Made by a program: the position numbers and the translations under genes. A DNA stretch of 64,000 nt from assembly GCF_020532555.1 (NCBI RefSeq), contig NZ_JAJBBR010000001.1, positions 310,001 through 374,000 of the forward strand, in the 5' to 3' direction. The notes below the pieces were generated by a model. That model saw nothing but the letters and a program-made list of their open reading frames with translations. It was not told the origin of the DNA and ran no database searches. This document shows positions 9,788 through 18,394 of this stretch, piece by piece (positions within the stretch are counted from its first letter, which is position 1; each line of letters opens with the position of its first letter). The stretch is from Microvirga lenta (GTDB taxonomy: Bacteria; Pseudomonadota; Alphaproteobacteria; Rhizobiales; Beijerinckiaceae).

Positions 9788-9915
9788 CAACACTATCCCG
9801 AGTGGCTGCCTGCAGTTCAGCCCACAAGAGGTGGCTGGGCGCAGGATCGATGGATATCGAAACGGGGACTTCCCGAGAACCGGCGGCTGAACGGGAGCTC
9901 GTTTCTACGCAAGTC

Positions 9916-11205
9916 CTAAGTGGCACCGCGAACACCTCCTCTTCGCGTGCGCCAAGCTTTCACCCGATGCACAAGTTGCGAACCGTGCGTCCGGAGCGCA
10001 TCCCTCAGGATCAACATGTGCGGCAGCATCGCGAGCATTATCGCCCCAATGGTTCTTGGCCTCGCGACCAGAAACCGGTGAACCTTCAGCGCATCGGATC
10101 GGCTTCTGCCGAAGATCGACGAATAGGGCGACGCGCAGGTATCCATCCACTCGACCTGATGACCGAGCAACTCACCGTCCGAATGCATTCTGCGGATGGC
10201 TTCCAGCTCCAACAGGAGACCGGGCGATCGCTTCGAGTAGGTCTCGCTCTCATCATACGTCAGCTTGAACAGGAAACTGCCTGGCTTCGCCAGAACCACG
10301 CATCGTGCGGCGATGACCTTCTTCGCAATGCGCAGCGTCAGCAGTGAGAGGCGATTGCGTCTGTGTGCCTCTAAAAGGATACCCTTGACGAGATCGCGAT
10401 GGCCGTAAGAGGCAACAGATACTCCTTGCTGCCCCTTCCATCCCCTGTCCTCCAGGTCGATGAACTCGTCGGCCAGCACCTCGATATCCGTATGCTCCGT
10501 CACGTCCGAGTATTCTATGGGCCCCAGCTCCCGCAGACGCCTCTCGTACCGGCGCAAAGTTTGCTGGCTTTTTGTGGAGAAGACGTGATCCATGTAAGAT
10601 TTTGCATCAGAATGGCGCCGGTAGAGGTGAGATTCGATGGTGCTGTGAGTATGCGTCAGCTCTGATGTCGACAGGTAGCGCGTAACGGCGGCTGCAATGG
10701 AAGTTCCATCCGTCAAGCCGCGCAGATTGAGCAATTCTGCATGGGCACCGCCCTGCATGAACCAATTGAGCATGTCCTGGATGCAGGCTTCATTTCCGCA
10801 CCTGATAAGCGGATCGCATCTGGCATTGAGATAATTGAAAGGATCTGCCCAAAGCCGAAGGCACGAAACGGGCATCAAAGAATGTATCGAAATCCGTTCA
10901 AATGGAAAAAAGCCAACCAACCGCCGCCCGTGCACCCGGTGACTTTCGAAAGCCAGCACGAACACGAAGCTGCGGCGTTCGGCAGAAGCTCTAACGATAG
11001 GGAGTAATACCCACGGCTCATAGGAAGGGTTCTGAACAGCTAGATCGCTCGCAAGGTCCTCTAGATCCGCAGTGTAGCTAGCAAGGTCGTCAACACTCGT
11101 GATGACTGACAAATCGGCAAATCTGGCGGAGTCCGAGCCCATAAGCTCGTGATAGGGCAAACCTACATCGCCAGATTCAGGAACGATTGTCCGCAAAGAT
11201 TCCAC
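9916..11205 (-). CDS. CelD/BioF2-like GNAT acyltransferase (copy 4)
   Basis: A 429-residue GNAT_6-family protein starting with GTG, with a GAGGAG ribosome site eight bases upstream. Seen: NPSYEPWVLLPIVRA in the N-lobe, TLRRYERRLRELG in the basic linker, then the signature LEDRGWKGQQGVSV and an acyl-CoA core with VIAARCVVLAKPGSFLFKL and SPGLLLELEAI. It lies upstream of the export-protein gene in the same direction and could be co-transcribed with it (128-base gap). As with the other copies, modification of the polysaccharide repeat unit is the likely role, inferred from context. Confidence 0.75.
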   Translation of the reverse strand: MESLRTIVPESGDVGLPYHELMGSDSARFADLSVITSVDDLASYTADLEDLASDLAVQNPSYEPWVLLPIVRASAERRSFVFVLAFESHRVHGRRLVGFFPFERISIHSLMPVSCLRLWADPFNYLNARCDPLIRCGNEACIQDMLNWFMQGGAHAELLNLRGLTDGTSIAAAVTRYLSTSELTHTHSTIESHLYRRHSDAKSYMDHVFSTKSQQTLRRYERRLRELGPIEYSDVTEHTDIEVLADEFIDLEDRGWKGQQGVSVASYGHRDLVKGILLEAHRRNRLSLLTLRIAKKVIAARCVVLAKPGSFLFKLTYDESETYSKRSPGLLLELEAIRRMHSDGELLGHQVEWMDTCASPYSSIFGRSRSDALKVHRFLVARPRTIGAIMLAMLPHMLILRDALRTHGSQLVHRVKAWRTRRGGVRGAT

Positions 11206-11441
11206 AATCGCCTCTCCTCAGCAGTCGAAGTGGCTCCAGTATCCGTGGTCTTACAGAGTATTATGCGCTCGCCGGGTTACTTAAGCAGTTCTAATCTAGC
11301 GCACCCGCTGAGGGAATTTCTATAGAACATGGCACCCACAGAAGGAGTAACCCTATATGCCCATATGGAGGCAGATCGTCGACAAACCCTGAGGTGACAT
11401 CGGTATCCTTGCCAGAGGAGCTGTCACTCGAGGCGAAGAAC

Positions 11442-12530
11442 CTACTGTGAATCCACTTTGTGATTTTCCTCCGTGCCATCGCCCTGCACAATCTGTCGTC
11501 TCAAATGAGTCGGTGATTTTCCTGTCCAACGCTGGAAAGCGTGGACGAACGAACTCACCTCTGTGTAACCGAGGAGCCACGCAATTTGGGAGATCGACAG
11601 ATCGTTGTTCTGCAGATACCGAATAGCAAGATTTGAACGAATATCGTCGAGGATTCCGCTGAATGTCAGCCCCTCTTCGGCAAGCCTTCTCGACAGCGTC
11701 CGCGCGCTCATACCGAGATCGCTCGCGATATTGCCGACGACTGCCGCACCGTGCGGCAGGCGAGGAGTGATAGCATTCTCGACCCGGATACGGAGAGGGT
11801 TTTGTTTCAGCTGTCGGCGGTCAAGGATCCCTTCATAGTACTCGACTAGAAATTTGTTCAGGAATGGGTCTGCCGTTGCATTACGCAGTTCAGCATCCTG
11901 TGGGTCGAAGACGATTCTGTCCCTTTGAGATCCGAAATTGACCCCGCATCCATAGTATCGCTCCAGCTCGGACACATCGCCCTTGCTCTGATGAAGAAAC
12001 TCAGCCGAGACGGGAACGAGTTCCCGTCCTGTGAAGATCCTTGCCATACGTAGAAGACTTGTCGCCCAGAATTCGATCTGGTGAGTATCGATGTGGCGCT
12101 CCACGCCTACATGCTCGAACTCCATAGACAGTGAGTTTGCCGCTTTGTGGATTTGAATCGCATCGTTGATGACGAAGCTGTACCGCACTGCATAGTCGAC
12201 AGTCTCACCCAGTTTAGCGGCCGAAGCCATCACGTAATAGAGTGCGCCAAGCTCTCGCAGGTCGCTTTCTCTGGCAAGATGGAACCCCAGCAACTTGTCC
12301 TGGAGGGCCTCTGCAGTGACGTTGAGAAACTCAATTTGATTGCGAACATTAATCCGGCTCTCCGAACCGGTTGCCGTCACGGCTGAAATTCCAGCCTTAC
12401 GGAATAAATGACCTACGTCCAACCCCACGAGAGCGGCCCGATCCGCGGCAAGCTTTGAGAGCACTCCGGTTGTAGTCGGAGATCTGACGGGAGCGTCTCT
12501 CGGTAACTGGTCGTTCCTACCCCGAGGCAT
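11442..12530 (-). CDS. AraC-family transcriptional regulator
   Basis: A 362-residue regulator of the AraC/XylS type with the long 'arabinose-binding-like' N-terminal domain seen in OruR/ArgR-type members (about residues 20-220). The C-terminal double helix-turn-helix is clear: VVGNIASDLGMSARTLSRRL followed about 50 residues later by LSISQIAWLLGYTEVSSFVH and FQRWTGKSPTHLRR. It sits inside the exopolysaccharide locus, divergent from the glycosyltransferase at 12792, and may control the neighbouring genes. The effector is unknown. Confidence 0.85.
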   Translation of the reverse strand: MPRGRNDQLPRDAPVRSPTTTGVLSKLAADRAALVGLDVGHLFRKAGISAVTATGSESRINVRNQIEFLNVTAEALQDKLLGFHLARESDLRELGALYYVMASAAKLGETVDYAVRYSFVINDAIQIHKAANSLSMEFEHVGVERHIDTHQIEFWATSLLRMARIFTGRELVPVSAEFLHQSKGDVSELERYYGCGVNFGSQRDRIVFDPQDAELRNATADPFLNKFLVEYYEGILDRRQLKQNPLRIRVENAITPRLPHGAAVVGNIASDLGMSARTLSRRLAEEGLTFSGILDDIRSNLAIRYLQNNDLSISQIAWLLGYTEVSSFVHAFQRWTGKSPTHLRRQIVQGDGTEENHKVDSQ

Positions 12531-12791
12531 GTCAGACGCCTAACGGTGACAGCAATCATTGACGCCTTTCATCAGCGCCGGGGATGTAGTCTCGCACGAG
12601 GGAAAGCAGTCAACAATGCCGATGGACGACGGAGCCAACCCACCTTGGTACTACTCCTTACAAGCCTGACGTCTTCTGTGGCAGTCAAGTAGTCTGTGGG
12701 GCATCCTGGGGCGAAGCGGCGAAATGCTCGTTGTCCTACGGCGTGCAGGCGCGCGACTCTTATCCGAAGTTGGAACAGGCACGGCTGAAAG

Positions 12792-13826
12792 ATGCTCCAC
12801 GATAGCGAGAATGCAACTCATACCGCTTGGAGCGGTCCGAACTCCGCAGCTGCCATGCCAAGGGTGTTAGCCGTCATTCCAGGCGATGAGAACGACCGGA
12901 GCAGCATGGTTTTCGCCAGGCGCCAAATGTCGTCTCTCGAGAAGAGAGGCGTGAAGGTAAGGACCTTCTTCCTTTCCTCGCGCACATCGCCCAGTGAAGT
13001 CTTTCGAGAACTGAGACGGTTCAGGCAAGCCGTCAAGCAGTTCGATCCCGATGTCGTGCATGCCCACTATGGCACGATGACGGCGCTTTTCTGCGCGATG
13101 GGATCGGCGCACCCACTCGTCATCAGCTTCCGTGGCAGCGATTTGAACCCGACAAGCGACATCGGCTTTCTGCGGAGCCTGGTAGGTCGTCTCTTCTCCC
13201 AAGTTTCGGTGCTACGAGCAAAACATGTGATATGCGTCAGTCAGCAGCTCCAAGACAGGCTTTGGGCTCGCCCCTGCCCCACCTCCATCATCTTCGATGG
13301 CGTCGATCTTTCGTTGTTCAAGCCGATCCCGCAACTTGAGGCTCGGCGGAAGCTCGGATGGAGCCTGGACAGCAAACTGGTCTTCTTCAATCTTGGGGGG
13401 CGCCCAGCGGGCAAACGCCTCTCGCTCGCGGAGAGCGCGATCGATCACGCTCGATCAGCTATTCCCGACATTGATCTCGTCCCGGTCAGCAAAGTCGCTC
13501 CAGAGCAGATCCCGCTCTATATGAATGGATGCGACTGCTTACTCCTCACGAGCGACTGGGAGGGATCTCCCACGGTCGTCAAGGAGGCCCTTGCCTGCAA
13601 TCTGCCTGTCGTCTCAGTTGACGTGGGCGACGTAAAAGAACTCCTGGCGGGCGTTGAACCCTCCAGAATCGTCCCTTCGGACCCGAAGGTCATTGGGGAG
13701 GCAATTATTGATGTGTTGAAGACAGGGGCTCGTTCCAATGGCTCGACTCGGGCTGGCGATGTATCGGAAGAGAACACGACAAGCAGGGTTCTATCGATCT
13801 ATCAGAGCTTGATGCCGGCCCGATAA
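12792..13826 (+). CDS. GT4-family glycosyltransferase
   Basis: A cytosolic retaining glycosyltransferase of 344 residues with the GT-B fold. Seen: the N-terminal Rossmann start PRVLAVIPG, DVVHAHYG, ISFRGSDLN, a central IFDGVDLSLFKP, the donor-site region YMNGCDCLLLTSDWEGSPTV and VKEALACNLPVVSVDVGD. ATG codons at 12792 and 12855 are both possible starts. It is the only rightward glycosyltransferase of the locus and is convergent with the next one. It presumably adds one sugar of the repeat unit; the sugar cannot be assigned. Confidence 0.85.
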   Translation: MLHDSENATHTAWSGPNSAAAMPRVLAVIPGDENDRSSMVFARRQMSSLEKRGVKVRTFFLSSRTSPSEVFRELRRFRQAVKQFDPDVVHAHYGTMTALFCAMGSAHPLVISFRGSDLNPTSDIGFLRSLVGRLFSQVSVLRAKHVICVSQQLQDRLWARPCPTSIIFDGVDLSLFKPIPQLEARRKLGWSLDSKLVFFNLGGRPAGKRLSLAESAIDHARSAIPDIDLVPVSKVAPEQIPLYMNGCDCLLLTSDWEGSPTVVKEALACNLPVVSVDVGDVKELLAGVEPSRIVPSDPKVIGEAIIDVLKTGARSNGSTRAGDVSEENTTSRVLSIYQSLMPAR

Positions 13827-13852
13827 GCGATAGTTTGCAAGAGATAACATCC

Positions 13853-15121
13853 CTATGTAGGCTCACCCTTGCCTGCAGGCACGATCTTCACAGGCGCGTG
13901 GCGTGAGGACGGCGCCATAGCCTGCGCAAGAGTCGCCTCAAGACGCCGCGCTAACACATCTCTCGAAAACTGCTCCTCTGCAAGACGGCGCGCATTATGC
14001 TGAAACTCCAATAACGTTTGCGGATTGTCGCGCATCCAAACAGCCTTGTCGGCGAAGTCAGAAGCATTATCCGGCTCTACGAGAACACCCGTTCTATGCC
14101 CCTCGGCAATCTCACCTAACCACCCTGGCATATTGGTGAGGATCGGCTTGCCTGCGGCTAGTGCGTCGAACAACTTATTGGGAGAGCAGGTTCGAAGCAC
14201 CGGAACATTCTTGAAGATCGTCATGCAGACGTCGGCTGTCGCAACTACCTCGGCTGTAAGGTGCTTAGGCGTCGGGCCGGAGAAAACGACATTATCGAGC
14301 CCCTCCCGGATTGCGCGCGCCTCAAGATTTGCTCGCTCCATCCCATCCCCGTGCAAGACGAAGACGATATCGTTTTCGTTCCGCCGCTTCAGTTCAGCGG
14401 CTGCGTCCAAGACGAACCCAAGACCGTTGGCGAGTCCCATCGTTCCTATATACGCGAGCGAAAAGCGCCCCTGAATCCCGATACTCTTCTTCATCTCGCT
14501 GCCATCGATGTCCGGATGGAAAAGGTCCAAGTCCGCAGCGTTTGGGATGACCGTGATCTTATTCTCGGGAACCCCCGCATCTACAATACCGTCCCGCATT
14601 CCGGGAGAAAGCGCCACAATATGACGGGCCCAGCCATATGCCAGACGTTCAAGTCCGCGAGCCAGCCTCTTCCCAATTGGATTGGTAAGAACTCCGAGCT
14701 GAATGGCACCCTCGGGCCAAAGGTCACGCACTTCGAACACCATCGGGACCTTACGCAGCCAAGAGGCATAAATGCCGGGAAGTGCAATGGTCAGCGGTCC
14801 GCTGGTTGCAAATACGACATCTGCGTCGATCGACGCAGCTTTCCGAGATGCGCCGACCGCAAAGCGGAAGAACGCCTGTATCCGCTTTCTGAAGCCCATC
14901 TTGTTCGAGTACGGAACAGGGAGCCAGTGAACGCGAATTCCTTCCTCCACTGTCTCGAACCACTCCGCAGGATCATTCTCCCGTGCATGGGTATAAGATG
15001 TCACCATCTCGACCTGATGCCCCATCGCCACCAAGCGTCGCGCGAACTCGTAGGAACGGTTGCCGGCAACTCCAATCATCGACCGAGTGAAAAAGTATTG
15101 GTGAAGATAGATGATTCTCAT
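13853..15121 (-). CDS. GT4-family glycosyltransferase (WbuB/WcaI-like)
   Basis: A 422-residue GT-B enzyme. Seen: MRIIYLHQYFFTRSMIGVAG at the N-terminus, which is typical of the WbuB-like subgroup; PMVFEVRDLWPEG; KITVIPNAADLDLFHP; and the donor loop VPVLRTCSPNKLFDALAAGK with PILTNMPGW. The start at 15121 makes an ATGA overlap with the stop of the upstream deacetylase gene, so the two are translationally coupled. It very likely adds a sugar to the lipid-linked repeat unit. Confidence 0.85.
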   Translation of the reverse strand: MRIIYLHQYFFTRSMIGVAGNRSYEFARRLVAMGHQVEMVTSYTHARENDPAEWFETVEEGIRVHWLPVPYSNKMGFRKRIQAFFRFAVGASRKAASIDADVVFATSGPLTIALPGIYASWLRKVPMVFEVRDLWPEGAIQLGVLTNPIGKRLARGLERLAYGWARHIVALSPGMRDGIVDAGVPENKITVIPNAADLDLFHPDIDGSEMKKSIGIQGRFSLAYIGTMGLANGLGFVLDAAAELKRRNENDIVFVLHGDGMERANLEARAIREGLDNVVFSGPTPKHLTAEVVATADVCMTIFKNVPVLRTCSPNKLFDALAAGKPILTNMPGWLGEIAEGHRTGVLVEPDNASDFADKAVWMRDNPQTLLEFQHNARRLAEEQFSRDVLARRLEATLAQAMAPSSRHAPVKIVPAGKGEPT

Positions 15122-16278
15122 GAACAACCAGCTCCACGTGTTTGACTTCGCGCCTCGAAGGCGACCTTCAGGCGGTTTAAGGGATATGCAGTTGATTGCG
15201 GAGGACGGACGACATGGCTGACCCGAGCCAAGCCCGCCAGCTTTGCGATGAAGCGAGGCATTGTATCCTGCATTCCGACGTAAACCCGAGGAACAGCCAT
15301 CCGGCGCCGCGGCACCTGTGAAAGGGATACCGGTCCCGGCTCCAGACTGAACGCCAGTGGAAGCCCTTCAGCTTCGACCGCTCCTCCATGCGCTGCCGAG
15401 TAGTCTCTTACGGAACCATTCGGATAAGCGAAACCCAGCGGCTTGGCGCCGAGATGACGCGTCAAATGCTCAACCGACGTGGCGATCTCCCTGGAAGCCT
15501 CCTCCTGCGGCAGGCTCGTCAGAATCGGATGCGTGTGCGTGTGAGCGCCGAACTCTACCCCTTGCCGGGCGAGATCTCGAACCTCGGACCAGTTGAGATA
15601 GAGATGCTCGAACGTATTGGGGGACGGGATGGGCACATCCAGCGCAACAGACAGTTCATGAACGGCATCTGTTCTTTTCGATCCAGGCTGGCGCTTAACG
15701 GCCTCCACCCACGCGTCGGTTGCGGCATCGCGCTCTGCCGCTGCCCGAAGCTCCGCCTGCCCGATCAGTGGGAGGTCGAACGTGCCCGGAGCTGCCTTCG
15801 AGAAGAGATAGGCGGCGAGATCCCAGATGAAGGGTCGCCCTGTTCCAATGTGATTCGTTGCCAGGAATATAACGGCAGGAATGCCGCGATCCTGCATGAT
15901 GGGCCATGCAATGCTTCCATTGTCCCGATAACCATCATCGAACGTAACGATGACCGGACGTGGCGGCATTGCCCGTCCCTCGTCAAGCCAAGCGACGAGG
16001 TCACGCAGAGAGATAGGGTTGTAATGCATACGCAGGAAATCCATCTGCTGCGCAAAATTGTCCCGCGTCGCACTAATTGTCGGCTTGTAGCCTTGAAAGA
16101 GCAAGTCTCCCGGCACTAGGACGCGGTGGTAGCAGATGACGGTCAGCCAGTTGGTCGACAGGAGCCTGATCAAACGCCCCGCACCAGCGGAGCCGGCAGC
16201 AAGCAACGAGTGCGGGAGAATCCCCGCTGATCCATCCTTGTGAACCTGGCGCCCGAAGCTGCTCGATGAATGGCTCAC
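15118..16278 (-). CDS. Polysaccharide deacetylase family protein (NodB-like)
   Basis: A 386-residue protein with a NodB-homology domain of carbohydrate esterase family 4. Seen: VICYHRV near residue 50, the metal- and base-bearing motif VTFDDGYRDN near 110, and the second metal-ligand motif HTHTHP near 248, with GFAYPNG after it. These hold the catalytic Asp and the zinc-binding histidines. There is no signal peptide, and it starts with GTG. It is coupled by an ATGA overlap to the glycosyltransferase that follows, so it may deacetylate a sugar while the repeat unit is still lipid-linked. Confidence 0.85.
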   Translation of the reverse strand: MSHSSSSFGRQVHKDGSAGILPHSLLAAGSAGAGRLIRLLSTNWLTVICYHRVLVPGDLLFQGYKPTISATRDNFAQQMDFLRMHYNPISLRDLVAWLDEGRAMPPRPVIVTFDDGYRDNGSIAWPIMQDRGIPAVIFLATNHIGTGRPFIWDLAAYLFSKAAPGTFDLPLIGQAELRAAAERDAATDAWVEAVKRQPGSKRTDAVHELSVALDVPIPSPNTFEHLYLNWSEVRDLARQGVEFGAHTHTHPILTSLPQEEASREIATSVEHLTRHLGAKPLGFAYPNGSVRDYSAAHGGAVEAEGLPLAFSLEPGPVSLSQVPRRRMAVPRVYVGMQDTMPRFIAKLAGLARVSHVVRPPQSTAYPLNRLKVAFEARSQTRGAGCS

Positions 16279-16338
16279 TGTATCCTCTCGTGTCCGTTAC
16301 CTCCGATAGAGGCAGGTTCAGCGCAACTCTCAGGTCTG

Positions 16339-18306
16339 TCAGGCGACTTCGGGAATGCCTGTGTCGAGATGCCTCTCACCAGAAGTGGGAATGCCGGCTG
16401 CAGGTGTCATCGTACGGTCTAGGAAGATGCGTCCCCACAATTCGATGCTCATGAGGGACAGCAATGTATACGATCCATCCACATGACCGCTTTCATTGGC
16501 AGCTCTAAGCTTCTGGACCTCCTGTGGGTCGAAGAAACCTCGGCTCCGTATCACTTGAGGAGACAGCAGATCCTCCTGCAGATCTCTGAGCTCATTTCGC
16601 ATCCAGGTTCTCAAAGGCATGCCGAATCCGGTCTTCGGGCGATAGATCGCCTGATGAGGCAGATGAGCCTCCATTGCCTTTTTGAAGACCCACTTTCCCT
16701 CTCTCCCGGCTTGCTTGAACCGGGTCGGAAGTGCCGCTGCGATCTTCACCAGTTCGATGTCGAGCAGCGGAACCCTGCACTCGACTCCACAGGCCATCGA
16801 CACCTTGTCGAAGAAGTTCAGGTTGTGATCCGGTACGAAGAACTTTCCATCCAGGTAGAGCATCTGGTTCGTGAGAGGGGTTGCTGCCGGCAATCGCTCC
16901 AGGGCTGCCACGAGCGGAGCTTCAACTCCCTCGCCGGCGAGCTCCTGTCTTAGGTCAGGAGCAAGCAACGATGCGACAAGGTCAGGGTGTCCCCAGTAGA
17001 AGTAGCTGGCAATCCGCTCCCTTTGTGGCAAGTGTGCATAGGAAAGCGCTTTTCGCATCTGGCGCATGAGGGGAATGCGCACGGGCATGTGACTTGCTAT
17101 TTGCGCGACAGTGGCACGCGCCGCGCCGGGCAGCCATCGCCAATATCGCTCCTGTTCGAGAGCATAATGCCGCCTATACCCGGTAAAGATATCGTCGCCC
17201 CCCATCCCGGACAGGAGGACCTTGATCCCCTGCTTCCGCGCAACAGAGCTTATGAGATAGGCGTTGATGGGCGATACGTCGGCCTGAGGCTCATCCATCA
17301 TGTAGATCATGTCAGGCAAAAGGTTGAGACTATCCGGGCCGACGGAGACCTCTTCGAGATCGACACCAATATGCCGTGCAACCCGATGAGCATAAGGCAG
17401 GTCGTCCTCAATCCCCTCCTGCCGGGCGTCGGCGCGATCAAAGCGAATCGTGAAGCAGGGTAGCCGGCCGCCCCTGGCGCTCGCTTTCGCGAATGCAACC
17501 ACGGAACTTGAGTCAAGGCCGCCGGAAAGAAATGCTCCGACAGGTACATCCGCGATCATCTGACGTTCCACGGCGTTCTTAACCCCGTCATGAACGATCG
17601 ATATCGCTTCTTCCGCACTCATCTCCTGGGGCGCGCTCGCATAAGGCAGATCGTAGAACGACCACATGCTCTCGATCCGCTGACCTCGCGCGACGAAGGC
17701 GTGACCTGGGAGCAGCTTTCGCACACTCTTGATCATGGTCGCCTCACCGGGACTCCAGTGATAGGTCATGTAGGCCCGCAAGCCCTCCGGATCGACGGAC
17801 CAATCGACATCATGGATATCAAGAAACGACTTGATCTCGCTGGAGAACAGAAGTCCGCGAGCGGTCTCGGTGTAGTAGAAAGGCTTCACCCCGATCCCAT
17901 CCCGCGCAGCAAACAAGGTTCGAGACCGTTTGTCCCAGATCGCGAACGCGAATATTCCGTTGAGGGATGTCAACATATCGACACCCTTCCAGAGGTACAT
18001 CTTGAGAACGACCTCCGTATCTGAGCGCGTTTTGAAGCGGATCCCGGCCTGCATCATCTTTTCACGCAGCTCGACATAGTTGTAGAGCTCGCCGTTGTAG
18101 ATGAGCACGACGTCATCCTCCGCCATGGGCTGACTAGCCGCGGATGTAAGATCAATGATCGAAAGGCGCCGGTGCGCCAGACCGACTTGTCTGTCCTCGG
18201 AAACCCAACGCCCGGCACCATCAGGTCCACGGTGAGCGATCCGACGGCTCATCCCCTCAAGTTCGGCTTCGTCAAACCGGCCGAGATATCCTGTTATACC
18301 GCACAT
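16339..18306 (-). CDS. asnB: Asparagine synthase (glutamine-hydrolysing), EPS locus copy 1
   Basis: A class II glutamine amidotransferase fused to an asparagine-synthetase ATP-pyrophosphatase domain, 655 residues. The start at 18306 is set by MCGITGYLG, because Cys2 must be the N-terminal nucleophile; the frame itself extends six codons further. Seen: HRGPDGAG, YNGELYNYVELR, ARDGIGVKPFYY in the glutaminase half (1-210), and AFLSGGLDSSSVVAFA, the PP-loop, in the synthetase half. Enzymes of this class in polysaccharide loci often amidate sugar carboxylates rather than aspartate; here that is an inference from context. It lies 60 bases downstream of the deacetylase start, same strand as the rest. 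Confidence 0.88.
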   Translation of the reverse strand: MCGITGYLGRFDEAELEGMSRRIAHRGPDGAGRWVSEDRQVGLAHRRLSIIDLTSAASQPMAEDDVVLIYNGELYNYVELREKMMQAGIRFKTRSDTEVVLKMYLWKGVDMLTSLNGIFAFAIWDKRSRTLFAARDGIGVKPFYYTETARGLLFSSEIKSFLDIHDVDWSVDPEGLRAYMTYHWSPGEATMIKSVRKLLPGHAFVARGQRIESMWSFYDLPYASAPQEMSAEEAISIVHDGVKNAVERQMIADVPVGAFLSGGLDSSSVVAFAKASARGGRLPCFTIRFDRADARQEGIEDDLPYAHRVARHIGVDLEEVSVGPDSLNLLPDMIYMMDEPQADVSPINAYLISSVARKQGIKVLLSGMGGDDIFTGYRRHYALEQERYWRWLPGAARATVAQIASHMPVRIPLMRQMRKALSYAHLPQRERIASYFYWGHPDLVASLLAPDLRQELAGEGVEAPLVAALERLPAATPLTNQMLYLDGKFFVPDHNLNFFDKVSMACGVECRVPLLDIELVKIAAALPTRFKQAGREGKWVFKKAMEAHLPHQAIYRPKTGFGMPLRTWMRNELRDLQEDLLSPQVIRSRGFFDPQEVQKLRAANESGHVDGSYTLLSLMSIELWGRIFLDRTMTPAAGIPTSGERHLDTGIPEVA

Positions 18307-18394
18307 CGCAGCCTCCACCATCACATGATCCGCTGAACCCAGAGCAGGATCCGTTCACCTGAATCGTTTCACTTCAGTGCGCCAACACCATTTC

